A stretch of 64,000 nt of DNA from Flavobacterium tyrosinilyticum (GTDB lineage: Bacteria > Bacteroidota > Bacteroidia > Flavobacteriales > Flavobacteriaceae). Below are positions 8,128 through 16,322 of the stretch, in pieces. The notes below the pieces were generated by a model. The model ran no database searches and was not told where the DNA came from. It worked only from the letters and a program-made list of their open reading frames with translations. The translations under genes were made by a program, and so were the position numbers. The stretch covers positions 1,505,383 through 1,569,382 of the forward strand of contig NZ_JAMOKG010000001.1 of NCBI RefSeq assembly GCF_023656565.1, written 5' to 3'. The first letter of the stretch is position 1. Every line of letters starts with the position of its first letter.

Positions 8128-9771
8128 CTATTTGTTTTTTAAGAAATGATTTAACAAAAATGAAGTCGAACTGTCATGATTTTTAACCGTCTTAGAATTG
8201 ATCTCATCTAAGATTGAGTTTGCTAATTGCTTACCTAATTCAACTCCCCATTGATCAAAACTAAAGATGTTCCAGATCACGCCTTGAACAAATATTTTGT
8301 GCTCATATAATGCGATTAAAGATCCTAAGCTTTTTGGGGTAAGTTTCTGAATTAAAATTGTATTAGTTGGTTTGTTTCCTGTAAAAACTTTAAATGGTAA
8401 TAAGTATGAAGCTTTTTCAGCTGCAAGTCCTTGTTTGTCAAATTCTGCTTGAACTTGGGCTGGAGTTTTACCATTCATTAAAGCTTCTGTTTGAGCAAAG
8501 AAATTAGACATCAATTTATCGTGGTGGTCTTCATTGCCATAAAGAGGTTTTACAAATCCAATAAAATCTGTTGGAATTCTTTTTGTTCCTTGGTGAATTA
8601 ATTGGAAGAAAGCGTGTTGAGAATTTGTTCCTGGCTCTCCCCAAATAATTGTTCCGGTTTGGTAATTAACAGGTTTGCCATCACGACCAACACTTTTTCC
8701 ATTGCTTTCCATAAAAGCTTGCTGTAAATAAGGAGCAAGTTTATGTAAATATTGTGTGTATGGAATCAAAGCTTCGCTTTCAGCACCATAAAAATTATTG
8801 TACCAAACGCTTAATAAAGCCAAAATAACGGGAATGTTTTTGTCGAATTCTGCCGATTTGAAATGTTCGTCCATTTCATTTGCTCCAACTAACAATTGAT
8901 TGTAGTTTTCAAAACCAATTGCCAAAGCGATGCTCAAACCAACTGCGCTCCAAAGAGAAAATCTTCCTCCAACCCAATCCCACATTGGAAAAACGTTGTC
9001 CGGATTAATTCCGAATTCTGTTACATTTTTAATGTTTGTAGAAACCGCTGCAAAGTGTTTCGCAATATCTTCCTGAGTAGCCGATTTCAAAAACCATTCT
9101 TTAATAGTTTCTGAATTCGAAAGTGTTTCCTGAGTAGTAAAAGTTTTAGAAACAATCACGAAAAGTGTCGTTTCAGGATTTAGTTTTTTGATAACTTCAT
9201 TTACGTGGTCACCGTCGACATTTGAAACGAAATGTGTGTTTAGGTGATTTTTATAAAATTGTAAAGCTTCAACCGCCATTACTGGACCAAGGTCTGAACC
9301 GCCAATTCCGATATTTACAACATCAGTAAAAGTTTTTCCTGTATATCCTTTTCTTTGCCCAGAGATTACTTCTTCTGTAAAGTTTTTGATTTTATTTTTT
9401 ACTTCGTAAACTTCTGGAATTACATTTTCTCCGTCAACCTTAATAACTGCCGATTCTGGAGCACGTAATGCCGTATGTAAAACAGCGCGATTTTCTGTCT
9501 GATTGATTAATTCTCCTCCAAAATATTGTGCAATTGCATCTTTCAGTCCGATCGAGTTTGCCAATTCTAATAAAAGAGAAACAGTTTCCTGACTAATATT
9601 GTTTTTTGAGTAATCTACTAAAAAATCATTCCATTGTAAATTGAATTTTTCAGCACGGGCACTATCTTGTTGAAACAATTCTTGTATTGTGGTTTCGTGA
9701 ATTGCGTTATAGTGGTTTTGTAGATTTTTCCACGCTTCAGTCCCAGTTGGGTTTGTTGTGTTTAAAGCCAT
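8128..9771 (-). CDS. pgi: Glucose-6-phosphate isomerase
   Basis: The 547-residue enzyme interconverts glucose-6-phosphate and fructose-6-phosphate in glycolysis. Signatures in order are [22 protein letters not shown] (sugar-phosphate SIS motif), [25 protein letters not shown] with the catalytic Glu, [11 protein letters not shown] with the catalytic His, and [12 protein letters not shown] with the catalytic Lys. A longer frame begins at a GTG at 9804, but that codon lies in the -7 box, so the ATG at 9771 ([10 protein letters not shown]) is chosen. It is monocistronic with a strong terminator. Confidence 0.97.
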   Translation of the reverse strand: MALNTTNPTGTEAWKNLQNHYNAIHETTIQELFQQDSARAEKFNLQWNDFLVDYSKNNISQETVSLLLELANSIGLKDAIAQYFGGELINQTENRAVLHTALRAPESAVIKVDGENVIPEVYEVKNKIKNFTEEVISGQRKGYTGKTFTDVVNIGIGGSDLGPVMAVEALQFYKNHLNTHFVSNVDGDHVNEVIKKLNPETTLFVIVSKTFTTQETLSNSETIKEWFLKSATQEDIAKHFAAVSTNIKNVTEFGINPDNVFPMWDWVGGRFSLWSAVGLSIALAIGFENYNQLLVGANEMDEHFKSAEFDKNIPVILALLSVWYNNFYGAESEALIPYTQYLHKLAPYLQQAFMESNGKSVGRDGKPVNYQTGTIIWGEPGTNSQHAFFQLIHQGTKRIPTDFIGFVKPLYGNEDHHDKLMSNFFAQTEALMNGKTPAQVQAEFDKQGLAAEKASYLLPFKVFTGNKPTNTILIQKLTPKSLGSLIALYEHKIFVQGVIWNIFSFDQWGVELGKQLANSILDEINSKTVKNHDSSTSFLLNHFLKNK

Positions 9772-9803
9772 TTTATCTATAATTGAGTTTGTTTTCTGAA
9801 ACA

Positions 9804-9811
9804 CAAAAATA
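9804..9811 (-). promoter_or_regulatory. -7 box of pgi
   Basis: The minus strand reads TATTTTTG, matching TANNTTTG, 32 bases upstream of the ATG at 9771. It also rules out the upstream GTG as a start. Confidence 0.55.
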
Positions 9812-9883
9812 CTGAAATAAGTTTTAAAAGGGGAATGGTTTGCGATTATATAACAATTAGTTACGAAAACGTTTTATGAATTA

Positions 9884-10216
9884 TCACTTTTGATTTTTGG
9901 AAGCTATAATGATTGCTCCATCATTTTCCTTTTCGTTATAAATTATACGGCTGCTGTTTTTGTTTATAAAGTCTAAAGTAATAATGTCAAGTTTTTTAAG
10001 TGGCAAGAAGACGGTGTCTTGTTTTTTGTTGTATTTAAATGGAATTCCGTTTATTACGATCAAAGGCGATTCTCCAATTAAATCTTTTTCGAAGGCAGTG
10101 CTAACTAGTTGCTGTACAAAATATTTGCTTTCTTCTTTTTCATTTAAAATAAAAACTTTTGGCTTGGAGCATCCTACGGCTAATAGTGATAAAAATATCA
10201 GAAAGGATTTTTGCAT
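9884..10216 (-). CDS. Small hypothetical lipoprotein
   Basis: The 110-residue protein begins with a lipoprotein signal: hydrophobic residues 4-15 and a lipobox LAVGC with Cys16, followed by SKPK, so it should be lipid-anchored in the envelope. The mature part is short and rich in Lys, Asn and Ile, with no motif I recognise. It lies 28 bases downstream of the 204-residue gene on the same strand and may be the last gene of a short operon with it and the HNH-like gene. Function unknown. Confidence 0.7.
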   Translation of the reverse strand: MQKSFLIFLSLLAVGCSKPKVFILNEKEESKYFVQQLVSTAFEKDLIGESPLIVINGIPFKYNKKQDTVFLPLKKLDIITLDFINKNSSRIIYNEKENDGAIIIASKNQK

Positions 10217-10244
10217 GAATAAATAAGAGTTTAAGAAATATTTT

Positions 10245-10859
10245 TTACCAGAATTTCCACCAAGGCTTTTTATTAATTTCTATAATTTTCTTCGAGACAT
10301 CAATATCTATTCTTTTTGGAGATTCGGTTTTAATTTTAGAATCGTCAAAAAATAATTTTCCGCTCCCGTCCATTCCGAGTGGAGATTTTGTTCTTTCTTT
10401 CCATTCTTCGGTTTGCAATTCTGAAACGAAAGGTAAATCGATTTTTTCGCGAAAGCGTTTTTGAGCTTTTTCTATAATTTCTTCCTCTAAGTTTGAAGAT
10501 GAATTTTTGAAAAGCGAAATTGAATTGTCTGGAATATTCAAAAGAAAAATCTGTGTTTTATCACCAATCTTCTGAATGTCTAATACTTTAAAATAGGCAA
10601 TTGAATCTAATAGAAAATGACCAATTTTTGCTGAGTCAGGATTGAATTTCGACAAATCTTTTGCATGGGAACTGGCAATCAAATATCTAAGGTTGCTCGA
10701 AAGGCCTCCGCCAATCGAACTCATATCTGTAAAACCCTTTTCCTGAATAATCTGTCCGACTTTATAATTTAAAATTAGACTTTCAGGAAGATTCGTATCT
10801 CTGTAAAATAATTTTAAACCAGAAAAAGTTTCATTAAGGATGGATTTGATTCTTTTCAT
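10245..10859 (-). CDS. Conserved hypothetical protein (204 aa)
   Basis: I do not recognise the family. The protein is soluble by appearance, with no signal peptide or membrane helix. An N-terminal helix (MKRIKSILNETFSGLKLFYRD) precedes an alpha/beta region, and a charged stretch LEEEIIEKAQKRFREKI is likely helical. The end is aromatic and basic (NKKPWWKFW). It lies 24 bases downstream of the HNH-like gene and 28 bases upstream of the small lipoprotein gene, so the three are probably co-transcribed. Confidence 0.65.
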   Translation of the reverse strand: MKRIKSILNETFSGLKLFYRDTNLPESLILNYKVGQIIQEKGFTDMSSIGGGLSSNLRYLIASSHAKDLSKFNPDSAKIGHFLLDSIAYFKVLDIQKIGDKTQIFLLNIPDNSISLFKNSSSNLEEEIIEKAQKRFREKIDLPFVSELQTEEWKERTKSPLGMDGSGKLFFDDSKIKTESPKRIDIDVSKKIIEINKKPWWKFW

Positions 10860-10883
10860 AACTTTCCGCGTTAGCCTTAAGAA

Positions 10884-11690
10884 TTAATTAAATTCGAAGT
10901 TCTCATCTTCTAAATTTATTATAGTTTTAATGCCGTTATTCATTAATTCCATAACTAGATCGAATGGTTTATCGACACTCTGAGGTTTGTATGCTATGAA
11001 TATTTCAGTTGTGCCATAAAAAACAAGTTTTACTGAAAACAAGCCAAATTTGTCAGGTTTTTGAAATTCATAATTAAATACTAAAGGATTTTCACCCTTT
11101 TTTATAAGTTTTAATTCTTTTTCTATGTCAAATTTCTTTTTTATGAATTTTTTTAAAGTTTGCATGTAAGTATCCTCATATTCTAAAAATCCAAAGAAAA
11201 TTTTTATTTCACCAACGAATTTTGTTTTGTATTCATGGAAATAAATTCCATAAGCAATATGTTCAAAACAACTTTGTAGTCTTGCTATGTTTGGATATCC
11301 TATAGAAATTGGTTTAAATTCTTTTTCAGATATTTTAAGGTTAACTATCTTGTGATTTCGTAAAATTTGTTTGTTAAGGAAATCTTTGCTTTTTCTACGA
11401 ATTGCCCTATCCGATTTGGTTAAAAAATGAAATTGACCAACTGCATTATTTGTTATAATTCCTGATAATGATAACATTAGGAATTCATCATCGTCGGATT
11501 TCGACGTATTGTGGAGGTCGCATGAAGGAACTTTTATGAGGTTTTTTTTGAAATCAATTCCTCTTGTGTCCTTTTGTTCCGGAAATAAACATTTAGGAGG
11601 AACATGTTCTTGTGAAGTTGCAATATTTTCACACATATAGCATTTTTGTGTAATATTATCTTTTGAAATATTTTTACCTTCTAATGCCAT
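10884..11690 (-). CDS. Protein with HNH-like Cys/His zinc motif
   Basis: The first 70 residues contain C17-x2-C20, then EHVPPKCLFP, then VPSCDLHNTSKSDDDEF. This order (CxxC, EHVPP, CxxHN) resembles the treble-clef core of HNH/McrA-like nucleases. The remaining 200 residues are AT-rich coding sequence with no family I can name. It could be a nuclease or a structural zinc protein. It starts 18 bases after the M23 peptidase stop and heads two unknown genes. The Lys/Asn/Ile-rich composition differs from neighbouring housekeeping genes, consistent with but not proof of transfer. Confidence 0.65.
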   Translation of the reverse strand: MALEGKNISKDNITQKCYMCENIATSQEHVPPKCLFPEQKDTRGIDFKKNLIKVPSCDLHNTSKSDDDEFLMLSLSGIITNNAVGQFHFLTKSDRAIRRKSKDFLNKQILRNHKIVNLKISEKEFKPISIGYPNIARLQSCFEHIAYGIYFHEYKTKFVGEIKIFFGFLEYEDTYMQTLKKFIKKKFDIEKELKLIKKGENPLVFNYEFQKPDKFGLFSVKLVFYGTTEIFIAYKPQSVDKPFDLVMELMNNGIKTIINLEDENFEFN

Positions 11691-11708
11691 TTGTATTATT
11701 TGAGTTGC

Positions 11709-12929
11709 TTACAAATTCCCAATACTATCCAATTCTCTTTTCAAAGGCTCAATCTGTTTCATGAAACGAGTTCTGTCGTTTCCTGTCAAAGATTCTCCAG
11801 TTGGAAGATTCAGTCTGAGAGCATCTACTTGTACTCCGTTTTTCCAAAAACGGTAACAAACGTGAGGACCAGAAGCTAGACCTGTACTTCCTACCAAACC
11901 AATTGTCTGACCTTGAGTAACGCGCTGTCCGCGGCGAACCAAGATTTTAGACATATGTAAATATTGGGTAGAGTAGGTTCCGTTGTGTTTTACCTTTACA
12001 AAGTTTCCGTTTCCTGCAGTATATCCTGTAGCTTCAACAACACCAGAAGCGGTTGTAGAAATTGGCGTTCCTGTTGGAGCGGCGTAATCTGTTCCTTTAT
12101 GCGCTTTCCAAGTATGTTGAACGGGATGATATCTATTCATAGTGAATCTTGAAGTGATTCGGCTGAATTTAATTGGAGTTTTTAAGAAAAAGTTTTTAAG
12201 TGTTTTTCCTTCATCATCATAATATTCAACTTTACCAGAAGTGGTGTCTCTTGCAAAAGGGAAGGCATAAATTATTTTGCCTTTATATTCAAAAAATGCA
12301 GCCTCAAGATCTTCAACGCCATCATATGTTTTTCCGTTGATAAATCTTTCAGTGAAAATTAATCCGTAGCGATCTCCTTTTTTAAGTTTAAAAAAGTCAA
12401 TAGACCAAGAAAATACTTTTGTGATTCTGCTCGCCAAAGCTGTTTCAACACTTTCGTTTCCTAAAGTTTCAGATAATGAACTTTTAAGAACGCCACCAAT
12501 CATTTTTCTTTTTAGAGAAACAGGTTTTATTTTTTTATATGCTTTTGCAATGCTATCTCTTAAATCAATAACATAATAACTTAAGGCGTCTGGCTGATAA
12601 ACAAAAACTTGAAGATTATTCGTTTTGTTTTTAGAACGAAGTAAAGTAAAGGGTTTGCCATAACGAATACTTCTTACATTGAACGAATCTTTTACCTGTT
12701 CTACAATATCATGTACTTTTTTATCTCCAATATTTTGACTTTGTAGTATGGAGCCAAAAGAATCTCCTTTTGAAATAGTATCATTAACAACATTAAAGTC
12801 TGCGTAATTAAAACCGAATTCTATTTTTTTGGTTGCTGGTTTAGTAATTTTTGTTTCTACTTTTTCTTCTGCTTTTTTACATGAAAAAATAGAAAACAAG
12901 ACAATTAAAATTACGACTGCTTTTTTCAA
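11709..12929 (-). CDS. M23-family (LytM) peptidase lipoprotein with altered HxH motif
   Basis: The 406-residue protein has a lipoprotein-like signal (MKKAVVILIVLFSIFSC, Cys17), a long N-terminal region (LysM-like DFNVVNDTISKGDSFGSILQSQ, then an OapA-like part) and a C-terminal LytM domain. HKGTDYAAP gives His277 and Asp281, and TQYLHMS gives the next His. The usual final HxH is GPHVCYRFW here (His356, Cys358), so one zinc ligand is Cys. Such proteins cut peptidoglycan cross-links or regulate enzymes that do. It lies 26 bases after the TDO gene in a DUF3108-TDO-M23 operon. Confidence 0.88.
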   Translation of the reverse strand: MKKAVVILIVLFSIFSCKKAEEKVETKITKPATKKIEFGFNYADFNVVNDTISKGDSFGSILQSQNIGDKKVHDIVEQVKDSFNVRSIRYGKPFTLLRSKNKTNNLQVFVYQPDALSYYVIDLRDSIAKAYKKIKPVSLKRKMIGGVLKSSLSETLGNESVETALASRITKVFSWSIDFFKLKKGDRYGLIFTERFINGKTYDGVEDLEAAFFEYKGKIIYAFPFARDTTSGKVEYYDDEGKTLKNFFLKTPIKFSRITSRFTMNRYHPVQHTWKAHKGTDYAAPTGTPISTTASGVVEATGYTAGNGNFVKVKHNGTYSTQYLHMSKILVRRGQRVTQGQTIGLVGSTGLASGPHVCYRFWKNGVQVDALRLNLPTGESLTGNDRTRFMKQIEPLKRELDSIGNL

Positions 12930-12955
12930 ACTTTTAATATTTTTTTGTGGTGAAA

Positions 12956-13897
12956 TTAAACTTCGGTTTCATTTCCCCAATTGGACAATTCTTCTTCGGT
13001 CCACAATTTAGGAAAAAAGATGCGTCTTTGGTATTTTGGGTGCATATATTTTTGCCAATCACTTCCTCCAGTAGCTTCTCCGTTACCTTTTCCGCTTTCT
13101 AAAATGTATTTTCTAGCCGTATTAAGGTGCTGCATTACCCAAGTAATGTTTACCGTTTTGTCGTAATGGCGCATTACTGCAATTAGTTCTGTATTTTGTT
13201 GGTCTTCAATAGGTAATTGAATGAATTTTTGCCAAAGATTTTTGGTTTTAAAAGAAGCCATTTGTCTTAAAAACTGCTCTTTGTACTTTTTCTCAAACTC
13301 ATTTAGTAAATATGATTTTTCGCCGGTATGATAATCTTTTCCGGCAGCTTGCCAATAAAGATGTTCGAAGCTAGTTTCTAAATCGGTATTTTCGTCAAAG
13401 TTTGCTTTGTATCTGCGGTCTGTCAAATTGATCACATCAGTCGAAGCAAATTCGATCATTCTATATTGAGCACTTTGGAATCCGCTGGCAGGAGTAAGCG
13501 TATTTCTAAATTTCATGTATTGATCTACTTCCATACCGTTTTCCATAATACTGAAAGAGTTGGTAAGCATGTCAAAATATCTTGTGATTCTTGATAGTCT
13601 TTCGCTAAAAAAATCAACTTGAATGTTTTCTGTTTCGGCAATCTGATCAATTTCCCACAGAATCATTTTAAAAATCAATTCGTTTACCTGATGGTACATT
13701 ATAAATACCATTTCGTCAGGAAGTGTGGTGCGTTGAATTTGCAGATTTAAAAGGGCATCGGTCTGAATATAATCCCAATATGTGATAGGTTTAGCCCAAA
13801 GCAATCCTTCTAATTGAACATCAGTTTTTTGATTTATGGCTTGAAATTTAAGATCAATTTCTTTTAAAAGTGCTTCAGAATTATCTGTAGGGTTCAT
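12956..13897 (-). CDS. kynA: Tryptophan 2,3-dioxygenase family protein
   Basis: The 313-residue haem enzyme would oxidise L-tryptophan to N-formylkynurenine. ITYWDYIQTDALLNLQ and MVFIMYHQVNELIFKMIL match the substrate-side helices of TDO, the His in MYHQ corresponding to the active-site His. WVMQHLNTARKYIL followed by GEATGGSDWQKYM matches the haem-ligand His and the TGGSxG loop. Its ATG overlaps the DUF3108 stop (TAATG), implying translational coupling, and the M23 gene follows closely. Tyrosine-degrading genes hppD and hmgA lie just upstream on the same strand. Confidence 0.9.
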   Translation of the reverse strand: MNPTDNSEALLKEIDLKFQAINQKTDVQLEGLLWAKPITYWDYIQTDALLNLQIQRTTLPDEMVFIMYHQVNELIFKMILWEIDQIAETENIQVDFFSERLSRITRYFDMLTNSFSIMENGMEVDQYMKFRNTLTPASGFQSAQYRMIEFASTDVINLTDRRYKANFDENTDLETSFEHLYWQAAGKDYHTGEKSYLLNEFEKKYKEQFLRQMASFKTKNLWQKFIQLPIEDQQNTELIAVMRHYDKTVNITWVMQHLNTARKYILESGKGNGEATGGSDWQKYMHPKYQRRIFFPKLWTEEELSNWGNETEV

Positions 13898-14667
13898 TAT
13901 TTTTTTACTTTAAGTGGACTTTTTAATCCTTTATAATCATCAAGATCTGCCTTAAGCGATCCGACAGCCAAATCTGCTTTAATTCTTATGGGAACTTTGT
14001 TTACATCATCTGTTATCCAGAGTGTTAAGCTCTCTTTTTCTTTAAATACTCTACCTGTTTGTACCAATGGCTTAAAGACCATTGTAGAAACGGTTCCAAA
14101 TTTAGTCGTAATATCTTGACGGCCTACAAATTTTAACTTAAATTTTGTGATTTCTTCATCAAAAAACATATCGATTGTAATGGCTTCACCAGATTTAAGT
14201 TTATCGATATTGGGATGGTTTCTCAAAAAGTAAAAGGCCGACACAATATCTTGTACCTCTTCTGATACTAGAATCGTTTTTTCTGATTTTCTTTTATAGT
14301 CTTTTACTAAAACTCTATTTTCTGCTTGATTGAAAAAACCTTCTTGATTTTTGGTGTAGCCACCTTCGTCAATTTTTCTAACATAACGATAGGGTTTTCC
14401 TGTTTCTTTGTCGAAATAACTTTCGTATAAATCTTCTACTTTAAAGAAAAATTTAGACATTCCAGTTGTGTAACCTTTTCCAACAGAGTGATATACCTTT
14501 TTGTTGTTTATCGTGGCATCTTTAACTTCAAGTGTAGCGTAGCCCGCATTTACAATTCCGTAATGTATTCTAAATTTAAAATATTCTCCTGTATCGAAGG
14601 CATCTTCTTTTTGAGGCGCAAATGAGAGTGTTGTTAGTGCTAATATAGTCAGGATGAGCTTTTTCAT
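13897..14667 (-). CDS. DUF3108 domain periplasmic protein
   Basis: The 256-residue protein starts MKKLILTILALTTLSFAPQ, a signal peptide, and is otherwise a beta-rich DUF3108 domain (GEYFKFRIHYGIVNAGYATLEV, then VGRQDITTKFGTVSTMVFKP and LTLWITDDVNKVPIRI). The family's function is unknown; it is envelope-located. The frame extends to an ATG at 14709, but the added residues are not signal-like, so 14667 is chosen. It overlaps the TDO start by one base. A TTG-N20-TATCTTTA promoter-like pair lies just upstream. Confidence 0.85.
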   Translation of the reverse strand: MKKLILTILALTTLSFAPQKEDAFDTGEYFKFRIHYGIVNAGYATLEVKDATINNKKVYHSVGKGYTTGMSKFFFKVEDLYESYFDKETGKPYRYVRKIDEGGYTKNQEGFFNQAENRVLVKDYKRKSEKTILVSEEVQDIVSAFYFLRNHPNIDKLKSGEAITIDMFFDEEITKFKLKFVGRQDITTKFGTVSTMVFKPLVQTGRVFKEKESLTLWITDDVNKVPIRIKADLAVGSLKADLDDYKGLKSPLKVKK

Positions 14668-14686
14668 AGTACATTCTTTACATTTT

Positions 14687-14717
14687 ATTATAAAGATAGA
14701 CAAATGCAAATTCTATT
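14687..14717 (-). promoter_or_regulatory. Probable promoter of DUF3108-TDO-M23 operon
   Basis: On the minus strand a TTG and a TATCTTTA element are 20 bases apart, close to the -33/-7 consensus (last base A rather than G). It lies about 20-50 bases upstream of the ATG at 14667 and downstream of the small-RNA terminator. Confidence 0.5.
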
Positions 14718-14732
14718 CCAAATGTACCAAAA

Positions 14733-14842
14733 CAAAAAAACTCAGTCAAGAATGACTGAGTTTTTATGCTATTAACTAACCAAAAAACTATAAATTATGA
14801 AATTTATATCAATTCGGAAGGAAACCACCCCTTCCTGATTTG
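14733..14842 (-). ncRNA. Probable small non-coding RNA with three hairpins
   Basis: On the minus strand a full -7 box (TATCTTTG) at 14848-14855 is followed by about 110 bases ending in a strong intrinsic terminator. Hairpin 1 pairs GGAAGG with CCTTCC (14830-14835 and 14816-14821). Hairpin 2 is a perfect 8-bp stem, TATAAATT/AATTTATA (14801-14808, 14789-14796), with a 4-base loop. Hairpin 3 is CTCAGTCA/TGACTGAG (14753-14760, 14741-14748) followed by seven U. No open frame is convincing. The next gene has its own promoter, so an independent small RNA is more likely than a leader. I cannot assign an Rfam family. Confidence 0.5.
14734..14760 (-). terminator. Intrinsic terminator of the small RNA
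   Basis: An 8-bp stem (extended by A-T pairs) with a 4-base loop is followed by seven T on the minus strand. Confidence 0.8.
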
Positions 14843-14847
14843 CGGTG

Positions 14848-14855
14848 CAAAGATA
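14848..14855 (-). promoter_or_regulatory. -7 box of the small RNA
   Basis: The minus strand reads TATCTTTG, a full TANNTTTG match. TTG words occur 11 and 25 bases upstream, neither at the ideal 17-23 spacing. Confidence 0.5.
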
Positions 14856-14964
14856 GATAGAAAGTTCAAAAATAAAATAGCAAAAGTCAAGTTTAACATA
14901 ACATTTGCAAAAAAAGCATCGTTTTTTGGCGAATTATGTGATTTTGTGCATCAAAATTAACATT

Positions 14965-16125
14965 TTATAGCGTTCCTCTCAATTCTTGCTCTCTTTCGAT
15001 AGACTCAAAAAGGGCTTTAAAGTTACCTGCACCGAACCCTTTTGCACCCATTCTTTGAATAATTTCGAAGAAAAGCGTCGGTCTGTCTTGAACTGGCTTT
15101 GTAAAAATTTGTAAAAGGTAACCATCTTCGTCGGCATCGACCATGATTGCTAATTTTTCGATTTCGTTCAAATCCTCTTTCATCATGTCCATATGAACAC
15201 CCAATCTTTCAGGAATTGCTTCGTAATATGCGTGTGGAGGAGCCGATAAAAATTCAACACCACGTGCTCTAAGTTGTGATACCGTTTTAATAATATCGTC
15301 TGTAGCAATGGCGATATGCTGAATTCCAGGTCCGCCGTAAAAATCTAAATATTCTTCAATTTGAGATTTTTTCTTTCCTTCTGCAGGTTCGTTGATTGGA
15401 AATTTAATTCTTCCGTTTCCGTTTGACATTACTTTACTCATCAAGGCAGAATATTCTGTAGTGATTTGTTTGTCATCAAAAGATAGGAAATTCACGAACC
15501 CCATAACTTCTTCGTAGAATTTTACCCAAGTATTCATTTCGTTCCAACCTACATTTCCAACCATGTGGTCGATGTATTTTAATCCAGTTGATTCTGGGTT
15601 AAAGTCAGATTTCCATTCTTTATAACCTGGCAAGAAAACCCCATTGTAATTTTTTCTTTCTACAAAAATGTGAACTGTCTCTCCGTAAGTGTAAATTCCA
15701 GAACGAACTACTTGTCCAAATTCATCTTCTTCAACCGTTGGTTCCATAAAAGAACGCGCACCACGTTTCATGGTTTCTTCGTAAGATTTTGTAGCGTCTT
15801 CAACCCAAAGAGCAGCCACTTTTACACCGTCACCATGTTTTTTCAAATGCTCGTTTATTGGAGAATCTGCTGTTAAAGGTGTTGTCAAAACAATTCTAAT
15901 TTTATCTTGTTTCAAAACATAAGAGGCTCTGTCTTTTACTCCAGTTTCTAATCCAGCATAAGCTAATGACTGATATCCAAATGCAGATTTATAATAATGT
16001 GCAGCTTGTTTTGCGTTGCCTACATAAAATTCTACATAATCTGTTCCTAATAATGGAAGGAAATCTTGCGCTCCTTCAAATATTTTCTCTAATCCGTATT
16101 CTACTGATTTTACTTCTTTTGACAT
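14965..16125 (-). CDS. hppD: 4-hydroxyphenylpyruvate dioxygenase
   Basis: The 386-residue non-haem iron enzyme converts 4-hydroxyphenylpyruvate to homogentisate in tyrosine degradation. The N-terminal VOC domain begins DYVEFYVGNAKQAAHYYKSAFGY. The catalytic C-terminal domain has YIDHMVGNVGWNEM with an iron-binding His, GGPGIQHIAIATDDI with the second His, LLQIFTKPVQDRPTLFFEIIQRMGAKGFGAGNFKALFESIEREQ with the iron-binding Glu. Length is normal. hmgA, the next pathway enzyme, lies immediately upstream on the same strand across a 197-base repeat-bearing spacer. Confidence 0.97.
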   Translation of the reverse strand: MSKEVKSVEYGLEKIFEGAQDFLPLLGTDYVEFYVGNAKQAAHYYKSAFGYQSLAYAGLETGVKDRASYVLKQDKIRIVLTTPLTADSPINEHLKKHGDGVKVAALWVEDATKSYEETMKRGARSFMEPTVEEDEFGQVVRSGIYTYGETVHIFVERKNYNGVFLPGYKEWKSDFNPESTGLKYIDHMVGNVGWNEMNTWVKFYEEVMGFVNFLSFDDKQITTEYSALMSKVMSNGNGRIKFPINEPAEGKKKSQIEEYLDFYGGPGIQHIAIATDDIIKTVSQLRARGVEFLSAPPHAYYEAIPERLGVHMDMMKEDLNEIEKLAIMVDADEDGYLLQIFTKPVQDRPTLFFEIIQRMGAKGFGAGNFKALFESIEREQELRGTL

Positions 16126-16198
16126 GATGTTTATTTGTTTAATCGGTTAATCGTTTATTTGATTTTACCGAAGTGTTGTGTTTAAAATTTGTTTTTTT

Positions 16199-16307
16199 AC
16201 CGCAAAGAGCGCAAAGATTTTTTATTAATAGGATTTTGTTAAATCGCAAAAGGATGCAAAGCTTTTATAGCGATCTTTGCGTAAAATCCTTGCGAACTTT
16301 GTGGTTA
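16199..16307. repeat. Imperfect palindromic repeat between hppD and hmgA
   Basis: The left part begins ACCGCAAAGAGCGCAAAGA and the right part ends CCTTGCGAACTTTGTGGT, so the ends are imperfect reverse complements. An inner GCAAAAGGATGCAAAGC also pairs with GCGATCTTTGCG. Shorter relatives lie at 1350-1435 and 26560-26625. Confidence 0.7.
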
Positions 16308-16322
16308 GATCGAAAGTGAGAT

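Noticed and set aside
14811..14835. GGAAGGAAACC resemblance to the SRP RNA tip on the plus strand
   Set aside because: The partner strand of the SRP domain IV helix is absent, and the promoter and terminator point the other way.
14766..14960. 64-aa plus-strand open frame in the hppD-DUF3108 gap
   Set aside because: It runs antisense to the small-RNA candidate, has no leader signal and mixed low-complexity sequence.
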